In this document: positions 50,440 through 58,943 of the stretch, piece by piece
Numbering within the stretch: position 1 is the first letter of the stretch
How the letters are laid out: each line of letters begins with the position of its first letter
Assembly (NCBI GenBank): GCA_015064625.1
Contig: SVRW01000004.1
Span: 1-64,000, forward strand
Direction of reading: 5' to 3'
From: Oscillospiraceae bacterium
Lineage (GTDB): Bacteria > Bacillota > Clostridia > Oscillospirales > CAG-382
Length of the DNA stretch: 64,000 nt
Notes under the pieces: generated by a model
Database searches by the model: none
What the model saw: only the letters and a program-made list of their open reading frames with translations
Told to the model about the DNA's origin: nothing
Program-made: the position numbers and the translations under genes

Positions 50440-52678
50440 TAAGGCATCCGTCAAGAATTATCTGACGGTCAGTTTTTGAAATCGGAGCAAAGCCAAGTTT
50501 CACGTTTTCCACAGTTCCATCTTTACGGACTATGGATGCGTTAACGTGGCTTTCTTCTTTTTCAATAGCGTTTTTGATGCCTTCAACGTAAATATAATCT
50601 CCATCGGAGCAATTAAGATCTTCGTTAAGAATAAATGGAATAACGCCCCAATTTATAAGATTGGAAAGATAGCGTTTAGTTGCATATTCTTTAGCAATGT
50701 TTGCCCATGTTCCAAGAATTTTCTGACATGATACAGCTTGTTCACGTGCAGATCCATCTCCGGGTTTATATGCATATACAACAGTACCGAATCCCGTATC
50801 TGAAGAATACTTTGTTCCGAGTGCAGAGAAAACCTTATCTATTTCTTCCGTATTCATCTTATCGAGAGAACCTTCTCTACGAGCTGTTTCAAATTCTCTG
50901 AAAGCTTTTGCGCATGGAACGTAGGAAGGAACTTTTCTTGAAAGAGCAAACTCTGCAAGTCTTTCGGGATTTGAACGGAATGATGAAGTTTCACCCGAAG
51001 GGATAAGCTCATCCGTTGTTGTTACAGGGTCTGTTATATATGCTGCAACCTTGAGAAGCAGATTATCTGTAAGAGGTGCCATTTCAGGCCAGTCTCTTAT
51101 GTTAGGGCCGAATTTGAGCTTGGATTCACTATCAGGTTTACCAAAACCGCTATATACTCTTGCATTATATATTTCGGGATTGTATTCATATTCGGGAACA
51201 ACGTCGTTATAATCAAACTGATCTGCACCTATGAGAACTCCTCTGTTTCTTGCAGTTGCCGCAATAGAGCGAGCATCCATCAATGCGACGGCAGAAAGCT
51301 GGCCTTCACCTGGCTTTGAACCTTCACGGTTGGGGAAGTTTCTCGTCGAATGTCTTATGGAAAGACCGCCGTTAAGAGGAACGTCACCTGCACCAAAGCA
51401 AGGACCGCAGAAAGCGGTTCTTAACGTTGCGCCGCTAAGCATAAGGCTTTCCATAGCACCTGCACGCATAGCCGCATACTGAACGGGTGCACTGGAAGGA
51501 TAAACAGAAAGTGAGAAAACACCGTTACCCGTAGTTTGTCCTTTGAGAATTTCTGATGCGGCAATAAGGTTTTCGTATCCACCGCCTGCACAACCTGCGA
51601 TAACACCTTGGTCAACACAGAATTTACCGCCTATGAGCTTATCACGGAGAGAAAATCCTGCCGTTTTACCGCCAAAAACTTCGGCAGCGTTTTGTTCAAC
51701 GCCATAAAGGATATCTTCTGCATTTTCTAAAAATTCTCTTATAGTATATCCGTTTGAAGGATGGAAAGGTAAAGCAATCATAGGCTCAACCTTTGAAAGA
51801 TCAAGTTCTACAACACCATTATAGTAAGCAGGACGGTCAACCTTCATTTCTTTGTAGGACTCGCCTCTGCCATGTTTTTTCAGATATTTTTCTGTAAGGC
51901 TATCCGTTTCCCAAACGGAAGAAAGACAAGTTGTTTCTGTTGTCATTACGTCGATACCAATTCTATAATCCATTGAAATATTGGAAACACCTTCACCAAT
52001 GAATTCAAGAATAGTATTCTTAACGAATCCGTTTGCAAAAACTGCTTTTATAAGAGCTATTGCCACGTCCTGCGGTCCTACACCGTGAGAGGGCTTACCC
52101 GTAAGGTGAACAGCAACAACCTTTGGTCTGTCAACGTCGTAAGTTTTGCCAAGAATCTGTTTTACAAGCTCAGGTCCGCCTTCACCGATAGCAAGACATC
52201 CCAGAGCACCGTAGCGTGTATGACTGTCAGATCCGAGAATCATTTTACCAGGTGCGGCATAGCATTCACGCATATACTGATGAATTACTGCAATATGAGG
52301 GGGAACGTAAATTCCACCATATTTAACTGCTGCGGACAAGCCAAAAGCATGGTCATCCTCATTTATCGTACCACCAACGGCACAAAGGCTGTTATGGCAA
52401 TTTGTAAGCACGTAAGGAACGGGAAATTTATCAAGACCCGTTGCACGAGCCGTCTGAATTATACCAACGTATGTTATATCGTGGGATGCCAATGCATCAA
52501 ATTTAATATTAAGTCTGTCTTCGGAAGTTCCAACGTTATGACTATTCAATATGGGATAAGAAAGAGTATTTTTGGAACATTCCAAGGCTGTCGTATTTTT
52601 CACATTTTCCGGAAGCGATTCTACGGAATCATAAAACTTACCGCAATAATACACGCCACCATTTTTAAGCTCTATCAC
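50420..52678 (-). CDS. Aconitase-family hydratase
   Basis: This 752-residue protein of the aconitase superfamily carries VLTNCHNSLCAVGG, GSDSHTRYGALGCLAIGEGG, VIAGCAGGGYENLIAASEIL and FCGPCFGAGD. The last two contain the cysteines that hold a 4Fe-4S cluster. The C-terminal swivel domain is fused (ICG-like GADQFDYNDVVPEYEY). This subgroup is annotated as hydratase of unknown substrate. I start at GTG 52678 with GGAGG 8 nt upstream, and not at the TTG at 52693. It is 19 bp downstream of obg on the same strand. Confidence 0.85.
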   Translation of the reverse strand: MIELKNGGVYYCGKFYDSVESLPENVKNTTALECSKNTLSYPILNSHNVGTSEDRLNIKFDALASHDITYVGIIQTARATGLDKFPVPYVLTNCHNSLCAVGGTINEDDHAFGLSAAVKYGGIYVPPHIAVIHQYMRECYAAPGKMILGSDSHTRYGALGCLAIGEGGPELVKQILGKTYDVDRPKVVAVHLTGKPSHGVGPQDVAIALIKAVFANGFVKNTILEFIGEGVSNISMDYRIGIDVMTTETTCLSSVWETDSLTEKYLKKHGRGESYKEMKVDRPAYYNGVVELDLSKVEPMIALPFHPSNGYTIREFLENAEDILYGVEQNAAEVFGGKTAGFSLRDKLIGGKFCVDQGVIAGCAGGGYENLIAASEILKGQTTGNGVFSLSVYPSSAPVQYAAMRAGAMESLMLSGATLRTAFCGPCFGAGDVPLNGGLSIRHSTRNFPNREGSKPGEGQLSAVALMDARSIAATARNRGVLIGADQFDYNDVVPEYEYNPEIYNARVYSGFGKPDSESKLKFGPNIRDWPEMAPLTDNLLLKVAAYITDPVTTTDELIPSGETSSFRSNPERLAEFALSRKVPSYVPCAKAFREFETARREGSLDKMNTEEIDKVFSALGTKYSSDTGFGTVVYAYKPGDGSAREQAVSCQKILGTWANIAKEYATKRYLSNLINWGVIPFILNEDLNCSDGDYIYVEGIKNAIEKEESHVNASIVRKDGTVENVKLGFAPISKTDRQIILDGCLINNYRH

Positions 52679-52697
52679 TTTATTTGCCTCCAATTAT

Positions 52698-53966
52698 TTA
52701 TTCAACGTAATTAAATTCAAGTCCGTATATTTCAACTGTATCGCCCTCTTTTATGCCTCTTTCAACAAGAGCCTCAAAAACCCCACCTTTTTTAAGAATC
52801 TTCTGGAAATAGTTGAAGGATTCGTAATCATCGAAATAAACACCGCCTGCAGCTCGTTTAATCCATTCACCAGTTACATGATATACGCCGTTAACGTTTT
52901 CAATAACCGTTTCACGAACACGTTCTGGAGTTATGTCAAAGCTTATTTCGCTTTCATAGGCAATAATGGGAGGTAAGGTTTTCAAGGTTTCCGCAACGCC
53001 TTCTAAAAGCTCCTTAAGTCCTTTACCTGTCACGGCAGAAATATAATAAAGCTGCATATTTTTCTCTTTTGCAAAATCTTCAACGCCTTCAAGCAAAGAT
53101 TCATCGTAAACAGAATCCTGCTTGTTTCCAACAAGAATCATCGGACGTGAAGCCAGAGCTGGACTGAATTTTTCCAATTCATTTATAATCTTTTTTATTT
53201 TTTCCAGAGCCATTTCTCCTTCTTCGCAGGATGCATCAAAAAGATGAAGCATAAGACGGCATCTGTCTATATGTCTGAGGAAGTCATGTCCCAATCCTAA
53301 TCCCTCGGAGGCTCCTTCGATAAGTCCTGGAATATCCGCAACAACGAACGTCTGCTCATATACGGAAGCAACGCCCAAGTTTGGAGTTAAGGTTGTGAAA
53401 GGATAATTTCCGATTTTAGGGTTCGCGGCAGTTATCTTCGAGAGCAACGTTGATTTTCCAACGTTAGGAAATCCTACTAAGCCAACGTCCGCAATCATTT
53501 TAAGCTCAAGGATTATATCACGTTCTTCGCCCTCTGTTCCGTTTTTAGCAAAGCGGGGAGCTTGTCTTGTGGGAGTTGCAAAATGGCTGTTTCCCCACCC
53601 GCCTTTTCCACCACGAGCGGCAATATATGGTTCTCCGTCGGACATATCATGGATAACCTTACCCGTTTCCGCATCCTTTATAACAGTTCCCTTTGGAACG
53701 GGAAGGAAAAGGTCTGTTCCGCTTTTACCCGCAAAACGTTTTCCACCACCGTTTTCGCCATTTTGGGCCACATGTTTTCTGCGGTTTTTATAATCAAGCA
53801 AGGTGTTTTTGCCCTCGTCAACAACGAAAATAACGTTTCCACCTCTACCACCGTCGCCACCGTCAGGGCCACCATTGGGAACGTATTTCTCTCTACGGAA
53901 CGAAACGCTTCCGTTCCCGCCGTTTCCCGCTTTTATATACATTTTTACTTTATCTATAAAGATCAC
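52698..53966 (-). CDS. obg: GTPase Obg
   Basis: This 422-residue ribosome-associated GTPase starts with an Obg fold of Gly-rich repeats (VSFRREKYVPNGGPDGGDGG). The G domain has GFPNVGKST (G1), the DIPG (G3) motif and NKQD (G4). The C-terminal OCT domain (about 350-422) is complete. It helps 50S maturation and stress and sporulation control. I start at GTG 53966 (MIFIDKVKMYIK) because GAGGTG lies 6 nt upstream. The GTG at 53975 lies inside that site. It is last in rplU-prp-rpmA-obg. Confidence 0.95.
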   Translation of the reverse strand: MIFIDKVKMYIKAGNGGNGSVSFRREKYVPNGGPDGGDGGRGGNVIFVVDEGKNTLLDYKNRRKHVAQNGENGGGKRFAGKSGTDLFLPVPKGTVIKDAETGKVIHDMSDGEPYIAARGGKGGWGNSHFATPTRQAPRFAKNGTEGEERDIILELKMIADVGLVGFPNVGKSTLLSKITAANPKIGNYPFTTLTPNLGVASVYEQTFVVADIPGLIEGASEGLGLGHDFLRHIDRCRLMLHLFDASCEEGEMALEKIKKIINELEKFSPALASRPMILVGNKQDSVYDESLLEGVEDFAKEKNMQLYYISAVTGKGLKELLEGVAETLKTLPPIIAYESEISFDITPERVRETVIENVNGVYHVTGEWIKRAAGGVYFDDYESFNYFQKILKKGGVFEALVERGIKEGDTVEIYGLEFNYVE

Positions 53967-54084
53967 TATGAACACCTCGCTTTTTCGGTTTATTTCTCCG
54001 TATTAACAAATTAGGAAGTATGCCAACCACACTTCCTAATCCATTAAACTATTTCGTTTTGATTTAAGGATTCAAGTTTACAAA

Positions 54085-54363
54085 TTATGCTTCGTAAACG
54101 CTAACCTTTTTTCTGCCACCAGCCATAGGTTCGAATTTAACAACCCCGCCTGCAAGAGCAAACAAAGTATCATCAGAACCACGGCCTACATTCTTGCCAG
54201 GGTGAATGCTTGTGCCGCGCTGACGAACGATAATGTTACCTGCGATAACTTTCTGACCGTCTGCACGTTTTACGCCAAGTCTTTTGGATTCGGAATCTCT
54301 GCCGTTCTTGGTAGAACCAACACCCTTTTTATGAGCAAAAAACTGAATTGATATTCTAATCAT
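54085..54363 (-). CDS. rpmA: 50S ribosomal protein L27 (precursor)
   Basis: This 92-residue protein starts with [20 protein letters not shown]. The first nine residues are the extra peptide found in Bacillota and are cut by Prp after the FF motif to leave AHKKG. The rest is ordinary L27 ([31 protein letters not shown]). The ATG at 54363 has AAGGAG upstream. The frame stays open to 54447, but that part overlaps prp. It follows prp by 14 bp. Confidence 0.97.
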   Translation of the reverse strand: MIRISIQFFAHKKGVGSTKNGRDSESKRLGVKRADGQKVIAGNIIVRQRGTSIHPGKNVGRGSDDTLFALAGGVVKFEPMAGGRKKVSVYEA

Positions 54364-54377
54364 TTCCAATACTCTCC

Positions 54378-54710
54378 TTATTTCGTATAATCTTTTTCCA
54401 TAACTTTCACAAAGTCGGGATATTCGTCCGCAACTGAACGAATGCATTCAGAAAAGCATTCTATTGCTTTTGATATTTTATTATCCGTTTTAGTTACTGA
54501 AAATAATATTTCAGCTTTTTTCTCATCGGAAGAAAAATCAAACGGTATTTCAAAAACAGAATCCGCCATATTTACGAAAAGCATCACCATTGAGCTTACA
54601 GAAGCACAAACAATGTCACTCCCCGCTTCAGCGTATCCTGAATGTCCCTTTACGTTGAACCCTGTATATAAACAAGTCTCAGCGTCTTTAAAGAAAGTCG
54701 CCCTAATCAT
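54378..54710 (-). CDS. prp: Ribosomal-processing cysteine protease Prp
   Basis: This 110-residue protein cuts the N-terminal peptide from L27. The catalytic region reads [20 protein letters not shown], with His23 and Cys35 matching the Prp dyad. The ORF sits between rplU and rpmA as in most Bacillota. The ATG at 54710 follows GAGAGTAAG, 14 nt after the rplU stop. Confidence 0.95.
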   Translation of the reverse strand: MIRATFFKDAETCLYTGFNVKGHSGYAEAGSDIVCASVSSMVMLFVNMADSVFEIPFDFSSDEKKAEILFSVTKTDNKISKAIECFSECIRSVADEYPDFVKVMEKDYTK

Positions 54711-54724
54711 CTTACTCTCGATAA

Positions 54725-55033
54725 TTAAGCTTCGATAGTTGTAATCTGAACCTTTGTGTAAGGCTGTCTGTGACCGATATGTTTTCTTTCGTTTTTCTTG
54801 GATTTGTAACGATAGATATCAATCTTTTTGCCTTTGCCGTTTTTGATAACGTTTGCGTTAACTTTGCAGTCCAACAAAGGAGCGCCAACTTTAAAACCGT
54901 CAGCACCGGATACAGCAAGAACCTTATCGAAAACGATAGCCTGTCCATCCTCTACATTAAGTTTTTCAACGAAAAGAATATCTCCTTCGCTTACCTTGTA
55001 CTGCTTCCCGCCTGTCTCAATAATTGCAAACAC
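54725..55033 (-). CDS. rplU: 50S ribosomal protein L21
   Basis: This 102-residue protein begins [18 protein letters not shown] and ends [20 protein letters not shown], both typical. The start is GTG at 55033 with GAGAGGTG 6 nt upstream. The frame runs on upstream through the leader RNA without a ribosome binding site, so the longer form is rejected. It is first in the operon, with its own promoter and leader. Confidence 0.96.
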   Translation of the reverse strand: MFAIIETGGKQYKVSEGDILFVEKLNVEDGQAIVFDKVLAVSGADGFKVGAPLLDCKVNANVIKNGKGKKIDIYRYKSKKNERKHIGHRQPYTKVQITTIEA

Positions 55034-55039
55034 GAAAAG

Positions 55040-55111
55040 CACCTCTCTTTCTTTTATGTCTCGCTGTGGCTCGGGGCGGCTTACGCACTTAAAAAGCCCC
55101 ACACATGCGGC
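55040..55111 (-). promoter_or_regulatory. Probable L21 leader RNA
   Basis: Between the promoter and rplU the transcript can fold GTGGGGC with GCCxxCC..CCAC around TTTTTAAGTGCGTAAG, a compact GC-rich hairpin followed by GCGAGAC. This position and the conserved-looking core fit the L21 leader found before rplU in Bacillota, where L21 may bind its own mRNA. A covariance-model check was not possible here. Confidence 0.7.
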
Positions 55112-55117
55112 TTATCG

Positions 55118-55146
55118 ATTATACCACTAATTAAGGCGGTTGTCAA
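55118..55146 (-). promoter_or_regulatory. SigA promoter of rplU-prp-rpmA-obg
   Basis: On the minus strand: TTGACA (55141-55146), a 17-bp spacer and TATAAT (55118-55123), a perfect consensus. Confidence 0.88.
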
Positions 55147-55202
55147 GAACAAATCTCAATAACCGCCCTTTTAGTTTGTAAAAAGTTTATGAACAGAAGC
55201 TT

Positions 55203-55961
55203 TTATTTGTTTTTATCCATTTCAACGAGGATTCTGACTGCTTCCACAGCTGTTCTTATCGCAGCTTCCGTATCGTGAACCTCTGGATTACTCATTCCTG
55301 CATCTGCTCTTTCCTGATTCCATACAACCTGAAATACCGAGCCGGCTCTTACGCCCAAGGTTGCCGCAACAGTATATAATGCTGCCGCTTCCATCTCGCT
55401 ACAAAGAACGCCAAGGCGTTTCCATGCTTCCCATTTTTCAAGGAGAGCAGAAGACGTTGCCATTCTTTTCGGAGAATGTTGTCCGTAAAAGGAATCCTTA
55501 CTCTGACAAATTCCTACGTGACATTTCTGACCTTCCCTTTTTGCCGCTTCTTTAAGAGCATAAGCTACGTCAAAGTCTCCTACTGCAGGGAATTCCACAG
55601 GAGCATATTCGTTACTTGTTCCGTCCTGACGAACCGCACCCGTAGCCACAACGATATCTCCGCCTATGACATCAAGCTGTATACCGCCACATGTTCCAAC
55701 GCGGATAAACGTATCAGCTCCGCCCATAACAAGCTCTTCCATTGCAATAGCAGAAGAAGGACCGCCTATACCCGTTGAGCAAACAGAAACCTTTGCTCCG
55801 TTAATAGTACCCGTATAAATTGTATACTCTCTGTTAGATGATACAAATTCTGCCGTATCGAAGAAAGAAGCTATTTTTTCACATCTTCCTGGATCACCTG
55901 GCAAAAAACAATATTTTCCTATACTTCCCTCGGGACATTTGAGATGATAAAATTCCTGCAT
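55203..55961 (-). CDS. Uridine phosphorylase
   Basis: This 252-residue nucleoside phosphorylase (family 1) has [14 protein letters not shown] at the phosphate site, [14 protein letters not shown], a base region [14 protein letters not shown], and [13 protein letters not shown], which binds ribose. The Glu and Met of the last motif are the usual active-site residues. It cleaves uridine with phosphate for salvage. The promoter is visible upstream. No other salvage gene is adjacent. Confidence 0.92.
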   Translation of the reverse strand: MQEFYHLKCPEGSIGKYCFLPGDPGRCEKIASFFDTAEFVSSNREYTIYTGTINGAKVSVCSTGIGGPSSAIAMEELVMGGADTFIRVGTCGGIQLDVIGGDIVVATGAVRQDGTSNEYAPVEFPAVGDFDVAYALKEAAKREGQKCHVGICQSKDSFYGQHSPKRMATSSALLEKWEAWKRLGVLCSEMEAAALYTVAATLGVRAGSVFQVVWNQERADAGMSNPEVHDTEAAIRTAVEAVRILVEMDKNK

Positions 55962-56000
55962 ATTATTTCCTCCGCTGTTTTTTACTTTATGTTTTTTATT

Positions 56001-56029
56001 ATTTTACCATACAAAAAGCTAAAAATCAA
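56001..56029 (-). promoter_or_regulatory. SigA-type promoter of the uridine phosphorylase gene
   Basis: On the minus strand: TTGATT (56024-56029), a 17-bp spacer and TAAAAT (56001-56006), 40 bp upstream of the ATG. Confidence 0.65.
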
Positions 56030-56070
56030 TAATAAAACGTCTTCTTTTTTCAGTATTTGCAAAATTCCTC

Positions 56071-56099
56071 TTGAACAAAAACAGATTATGTGGTAAAAT
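56071..56099 (+). promoter_or_regulatory. SigA-type promoter antisense to the Cys-rich gene
   Basis: TTGAAC (56071-56076), a 17-bp spacer and TAAAAT (56094-56099) on the plus strand. It would start RNA at about 56106, at the stop end of the Cys-rich gene. The RNA would run antisense through it towards the YgiQ gene at 56924. Confidence 0.5.
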
Positions 56100-56102
56100 T
56101 AT

Positions 56103-56867
56103 TCACGTTGCGTTAGGTGTGAGCTTGCAAGGCCCGTTTCTTCTCGTACCGTTTGAACGGTTATGTGACGTATTATCCGTATTTTCACATCGGGCACATC
56201 CGTTATTGTAGAATCCTCCATACCAGAACGGTATACCCACGGGTTGAATTGGCAAAGTTATTCCGCAGGTTGATGGAACTGAATTGCAACCGCAATAGTT
56301 GTTACAGCAAACAGTATTGCAAGAGCAATTACATCCATTATTCGAGCAACAACAGTTGGACGAGTTGTTTCCATTGTTCGAGCAACAACAGTTGGACGAA
56401 TTGTTTCCGTTGTTTGAGCAACCGCAGTTGGACGAGTTGTTTCCATTATTCGAGCAACAGCAGTTGGACGAATTGTTTCCGTTGTTCGAGCAACCGCAGT
56501 TGGACGAATTGTTTCCATTATTCGAGCAACCGCAGTTGGACGAATTGTTTCCGTTGTTTGAGCAACCGCAGTTGGACGAGTTGTTTCCATTGTTCGAGCA
56601 ACCGCAGTTGGACGAGTTGTTTCCATTGTTTGAGCAACCGCAGTTGGATAAATTTCCACAACAACACGAACAAGAATCAATTAAAGATACACAGCCGTTT
56701 GAACTATACACTTTCGTCGGAACGCATATTCCCGCGTTATTGCAAGATATTGTACTATGAGTACATCCATTGCAATGATTTGAAGATGAAGAACAACATC
56801 CGCCACAATGACTTGAAGATGAAGAACAACATCTGCTTCTGCATTTTCTGCCAAATTTACATCCCAA
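56103..56867 (-). CDS. Cys/Asn/Ser/Gly-rich protein of 12-residue tandem repeats
   Basis: A predicted 254-residue protein with no signal peptide. The N-terminal part is Cys/Ser-rich (KCRSRCCSSSSSHCGGCCSS). Nine copies of SNCGCSNNGNNS (12 residues; Gly sometimes Cys) follow, and then a Cys-rich tail with NNYCGCNSVPSTCG and a stretch ending with GIPFWYGGFYNNG. The many cysteines suggest disulphide cross-linking, as in spore coat or exosporium proteins (inference). I start at TTG 56867 because AAAGGGGGTG lies 9 nt upstream. The GTG at 56891 would hide that site. The 36-bp DNA unit leaves several frames open on both strands. Confidence 0.65.
   Translation of the reverse strand: MGCKFGRKCRSRCCSSSSSHCGGCCSSSSNHCNGCTHSTISCNNAGICVPTKVYSSNGCVSLIDSCSCCCGNLSNCGCSNNGNNSSNCGCSNNGNNSSNCGCSNNGNNSSNCGCSNNGNNSSNCGCSNNGNNSSNCCCSNNGNNSSNCGCSNNGNNSSNCCCSNNGNNSSNCCCSNNGCNCSCNTVCCNNYCGCNSVPSTCGITLPIQPVGIPFWYGGFYNNGCARCENTDNTSHNRSNGTRRNGPCKLTPNAT
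56337..56650. repeat. 36-bp tandem repeat block in the Cys-rich gene
   Basis: Roughly eight and a half to nine head-to-tail copies of a 36-bp unit (plus-strand unit GAGCAACCGCAGTTGGACGA then RTTGTTTCCATTGTTC). They differ mainly at the CCG/ACA and A/G positions. There are no spacers, so it is not a CRISPR array. Unit number should vary between strains by slippage. Confidence 0.92.
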
Positions 56868-56923
56868 GTTAAGACACCCCCTTTCATACACGTTTATATT
56901 ATTAAATGCAAGGAGCTAAAAAG

Positions 56924-58891
56924 ATGTTTCTACCTCTCACAAAAGAAGAATTTGAAGCCCGAGGAATAATTCAGGCAGATTTTATATTCGTCACAGGTGA
57001 TGCTTACGTTGACCATCCCTCTTTTGGCACAGCCATACTGTCAAGAGTTCTGGAAGCCGAAGGTTATTCCGTTGCCATAATATCGCAACCCGATTACAAA
57101 AGCGTTTCCGATTTCAAACGATTTGGAAAGCCCCGTCTTGCTTTTTTAGTCAACAGTGGAAATATTGATTCAATGGTTGCTCATTACACCGCTTCAGGAA
57201 AACCAAGAAGCGAGGATTATTATTCTCCTGGTGGTGTAAAAGGCAAACGACCAGACAGAGCGGTTATTGTTTACTGCAACAGAATACGAGAAGCATACGG
57301 TGACGTACCCATAATAATTGGTGGAATTGAGGCTTCTACAAGGCGTTTTGCTCATTATGATTATTGGACGAACAAAGTAAGGAGAAGCATTCTCATAGAC
57401 TCCTCTGCAGATATTTTAGCTTTTGGTATGGGCGAAAACATCTTAAAACGCATAGCTTTTTTGCTTGATAAGGGCGTACCCGTTAAAAAAATACGTGACG
57501 TAAGGGGAACTTGTATTACAGCAGAAAAAGATTACGTTCCAAAATATGATTTCGTGAAGACCTATGACTACGACACGTTAAAGACTGATAAAAAAGCCTA
57601 TGCAAACGCTTTCAGAATCCAATATGAGAATCAGGATCATATAACGGGAAAAGCAATAATTGAAGAATACGACAAATGTATTCTCGTACAGAATCCTCCT
57701 ATGCCCCCTCTCACGCGCAAGGAGCTTGACGACGTGTATTCTTTGCCGTTTATGAGGGATTATCATCCGTCTTACGAGAAAGAGGGCGGAGTCCCTGCCA
57801 TAAAAGAGGTTAAATTTTCTATAGCTCATAACAGAGGATGCTTCGGCGGTTGTAATTTCTGCGCAATCACCTTTAACCAAGGACGAACTGTTACTTCAAG
57901 AAGTATCGATTCCGTTGTTAAAGAAGCGGAAATAATTGCATCAATGAAAGATTTCAAGGGATATATACATGACGTTGGCGGTCCTACCGCAAATTTCAGA
58001 AATCACTCCTGCGAGAAGCAAAAGAAAGCAGGAATGTGCACAAAAAAGCGTTGTTTATTCCCAACTCCATGTAAGAATCTTAATGCCGACCACAGAGATT
58101 ACATTGAGCTTTTAAAGCGAGTTAAAGAGGTCAAAGGTGTTAAAAAGGTTTTCGTAAGATCTGGTGTCAGATATGATTTCGCTCTTTGCGACTCCAATGA
58201 TAATTTCTTGAAACAGCTCATATCCGAGCACACGAGCGGGCAGCTGAAGGTCGCTCCCGAACATTGCTCGGAAAACGTTCTAAAATACATGGGTAAGCCC
58301 TCTTTTGACGTATACAAGAAATTCTCTGAAAAGTTTTACAAGCTTTCGGAAAACGCAGGAAAAGAACAGTATCTCGTTCCCTATCTTATGTCATCTCACC
58401 CTGGGAGCCGTCTTGAAGATGCTATAGAATTGGCGTTATACCTAAAAAAGAATAAAATAAATCCCGAACAGGTTCAGGATTTTTATCCAACCCCAGGAAC
58501 AGCATCCACTTGTATGTTCTACACGGAGCTTGACCCATTTACAGGAGAAAAAATATACGTTCCTAAAACCTATGAAGAAAAAAGGATGCAGAGAGCATTA
58601 CTCCAATTTTCCAGAAAAGAAAATTACGAATTGGTGAAAAAAGCTCTTTTAAAAGCCGGACGTGAAGATCTTATTGGAAGCGGAGAAGATTGCCTCATCT
58701 GGTACAGACCTATTGCAAATAAAAAGGCTGAACTATCAAAAAAATCTCCCCAGACCAAGAATTACAAACAAGACAAAAAAGCTCAATACGACAAATTTTC
58801 GAAAGAAAACGGTAAAAATAAAAAGACTGTTTCAAAAGCAGTCAATAAAGCTTCAAAAAGCAAATCGGTTATTAAAAAAAGGAAAAAGTAA
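56924..58891 (+). CDS. YgiQ family radical SAM protein
   Basis: This 655-residue radical SAM enzyme has the CxxxCxxC motif in GCFGGCNFCAI (C306, C310, C313). The family N-terminus is FLPLTKEEFEARGIIQADFI. Downstream comes FVRSGVRYDFA, then HPGSRLEDAIELA, and finally QDFYPTPGTASTCMFYTEL. The last 60 residues are Lys-rich and low complexity. YgiQ proteins are widespread, but their reaction is unknown. I start at ATG 56924, which has AAGGAG. The ATG at 56906 lies before it. A terminator follows. Confidence 0.93.
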   Translation: MFLPLTKEEFEARGIIQADFIFVTGDAYVDHPSFGTAILSRVLEAEGYSVAIISQPDYKSVSDFKRFGKPRLAFLVNSGNIDSMVAHYTASGKPRSEDYYSPGGVKGKRPDRAVIVYCNRIREAYGDVPIIIGGIEASTRRFAHYDYWTNKVRRSILIDSSADILAFGMGENILKRIAFLLDKGVPVKKIRDVRGTCITAEKDYVPKYDFVKTYDYDTLKTDKKAYANAFRIQYENQDHITGKAIIEEYDKCILVQNPPMPPLTRKELDDVYSLPFMRDYHPSYEKEGGVPAIKEVKFSIAHNRGCFGGCNFCAITFNQGRTVTSRSIDSVVKEAEIIASMKDFKGYIHDVGGPTANFRNHSCEKQKKAGMCTKKRCLFPTPCKNLNADHRDYIELLKRVKEVKGVKKVFVRSGVRYDFALCDSNDNFLKQLISEHTSGQLKVAPEHCSENVLKYMGKPSFDVYKKFSEKFYKLSENAGKEQYLVPYLMSSHPGSRLEDAIELALYLKKNKINPEQVQDFYPTPGTASTCMFYTELDPFTGEKIYVPKTYEEKRMQRALLQFSRKENYELVKKALLKAGREDLIGSGEDCLIWYRPIANKKAELSKKSPQTKNYKQDKKAQYDKFSKENGKNKKTVSKAVNKASKSKSVIKKRKK

Positions 58892-58899
58892 TTATCTAA

Positions 58900-58943
58900 A
58901 AAATATGGGACAAACTTAATCTCAAAGTTCGTCCCATATTTCT
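58900..58943. terminator. Bidirectional terminator
   Basis: AAATATGGGAC (58901-58911) pairs with GTCCCATATTT (58931-58941), with inner AACTT/AAGTT. T-runs lie on both sides. It separates the YgiQ gene from the convergent oxidoreductase gene, whose stop it touches. Confidence 0.88.

Noticed and set aside
54364-54447. N-terminal extension of L27
   Set aside because: It overlaps prp and lacks a ribosome binding site. The ATG at 54363 gives the usual precursor.
56337-56650. CRISPR array
   Set aside because: The 36-bp units are contiguous with no unique spacers and no cas genes are near.
56153-56872. Plus-strand ORFs (239 and 153 codons) and another minus-strand frame across the repeat block
   Set aside because: The 36-bp unit contains no stop in several frames, so all stay open. 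Only the minus frame with TTG 56867 has a good ribosome binding site. The plus-strand promoter keeps this slightly open.
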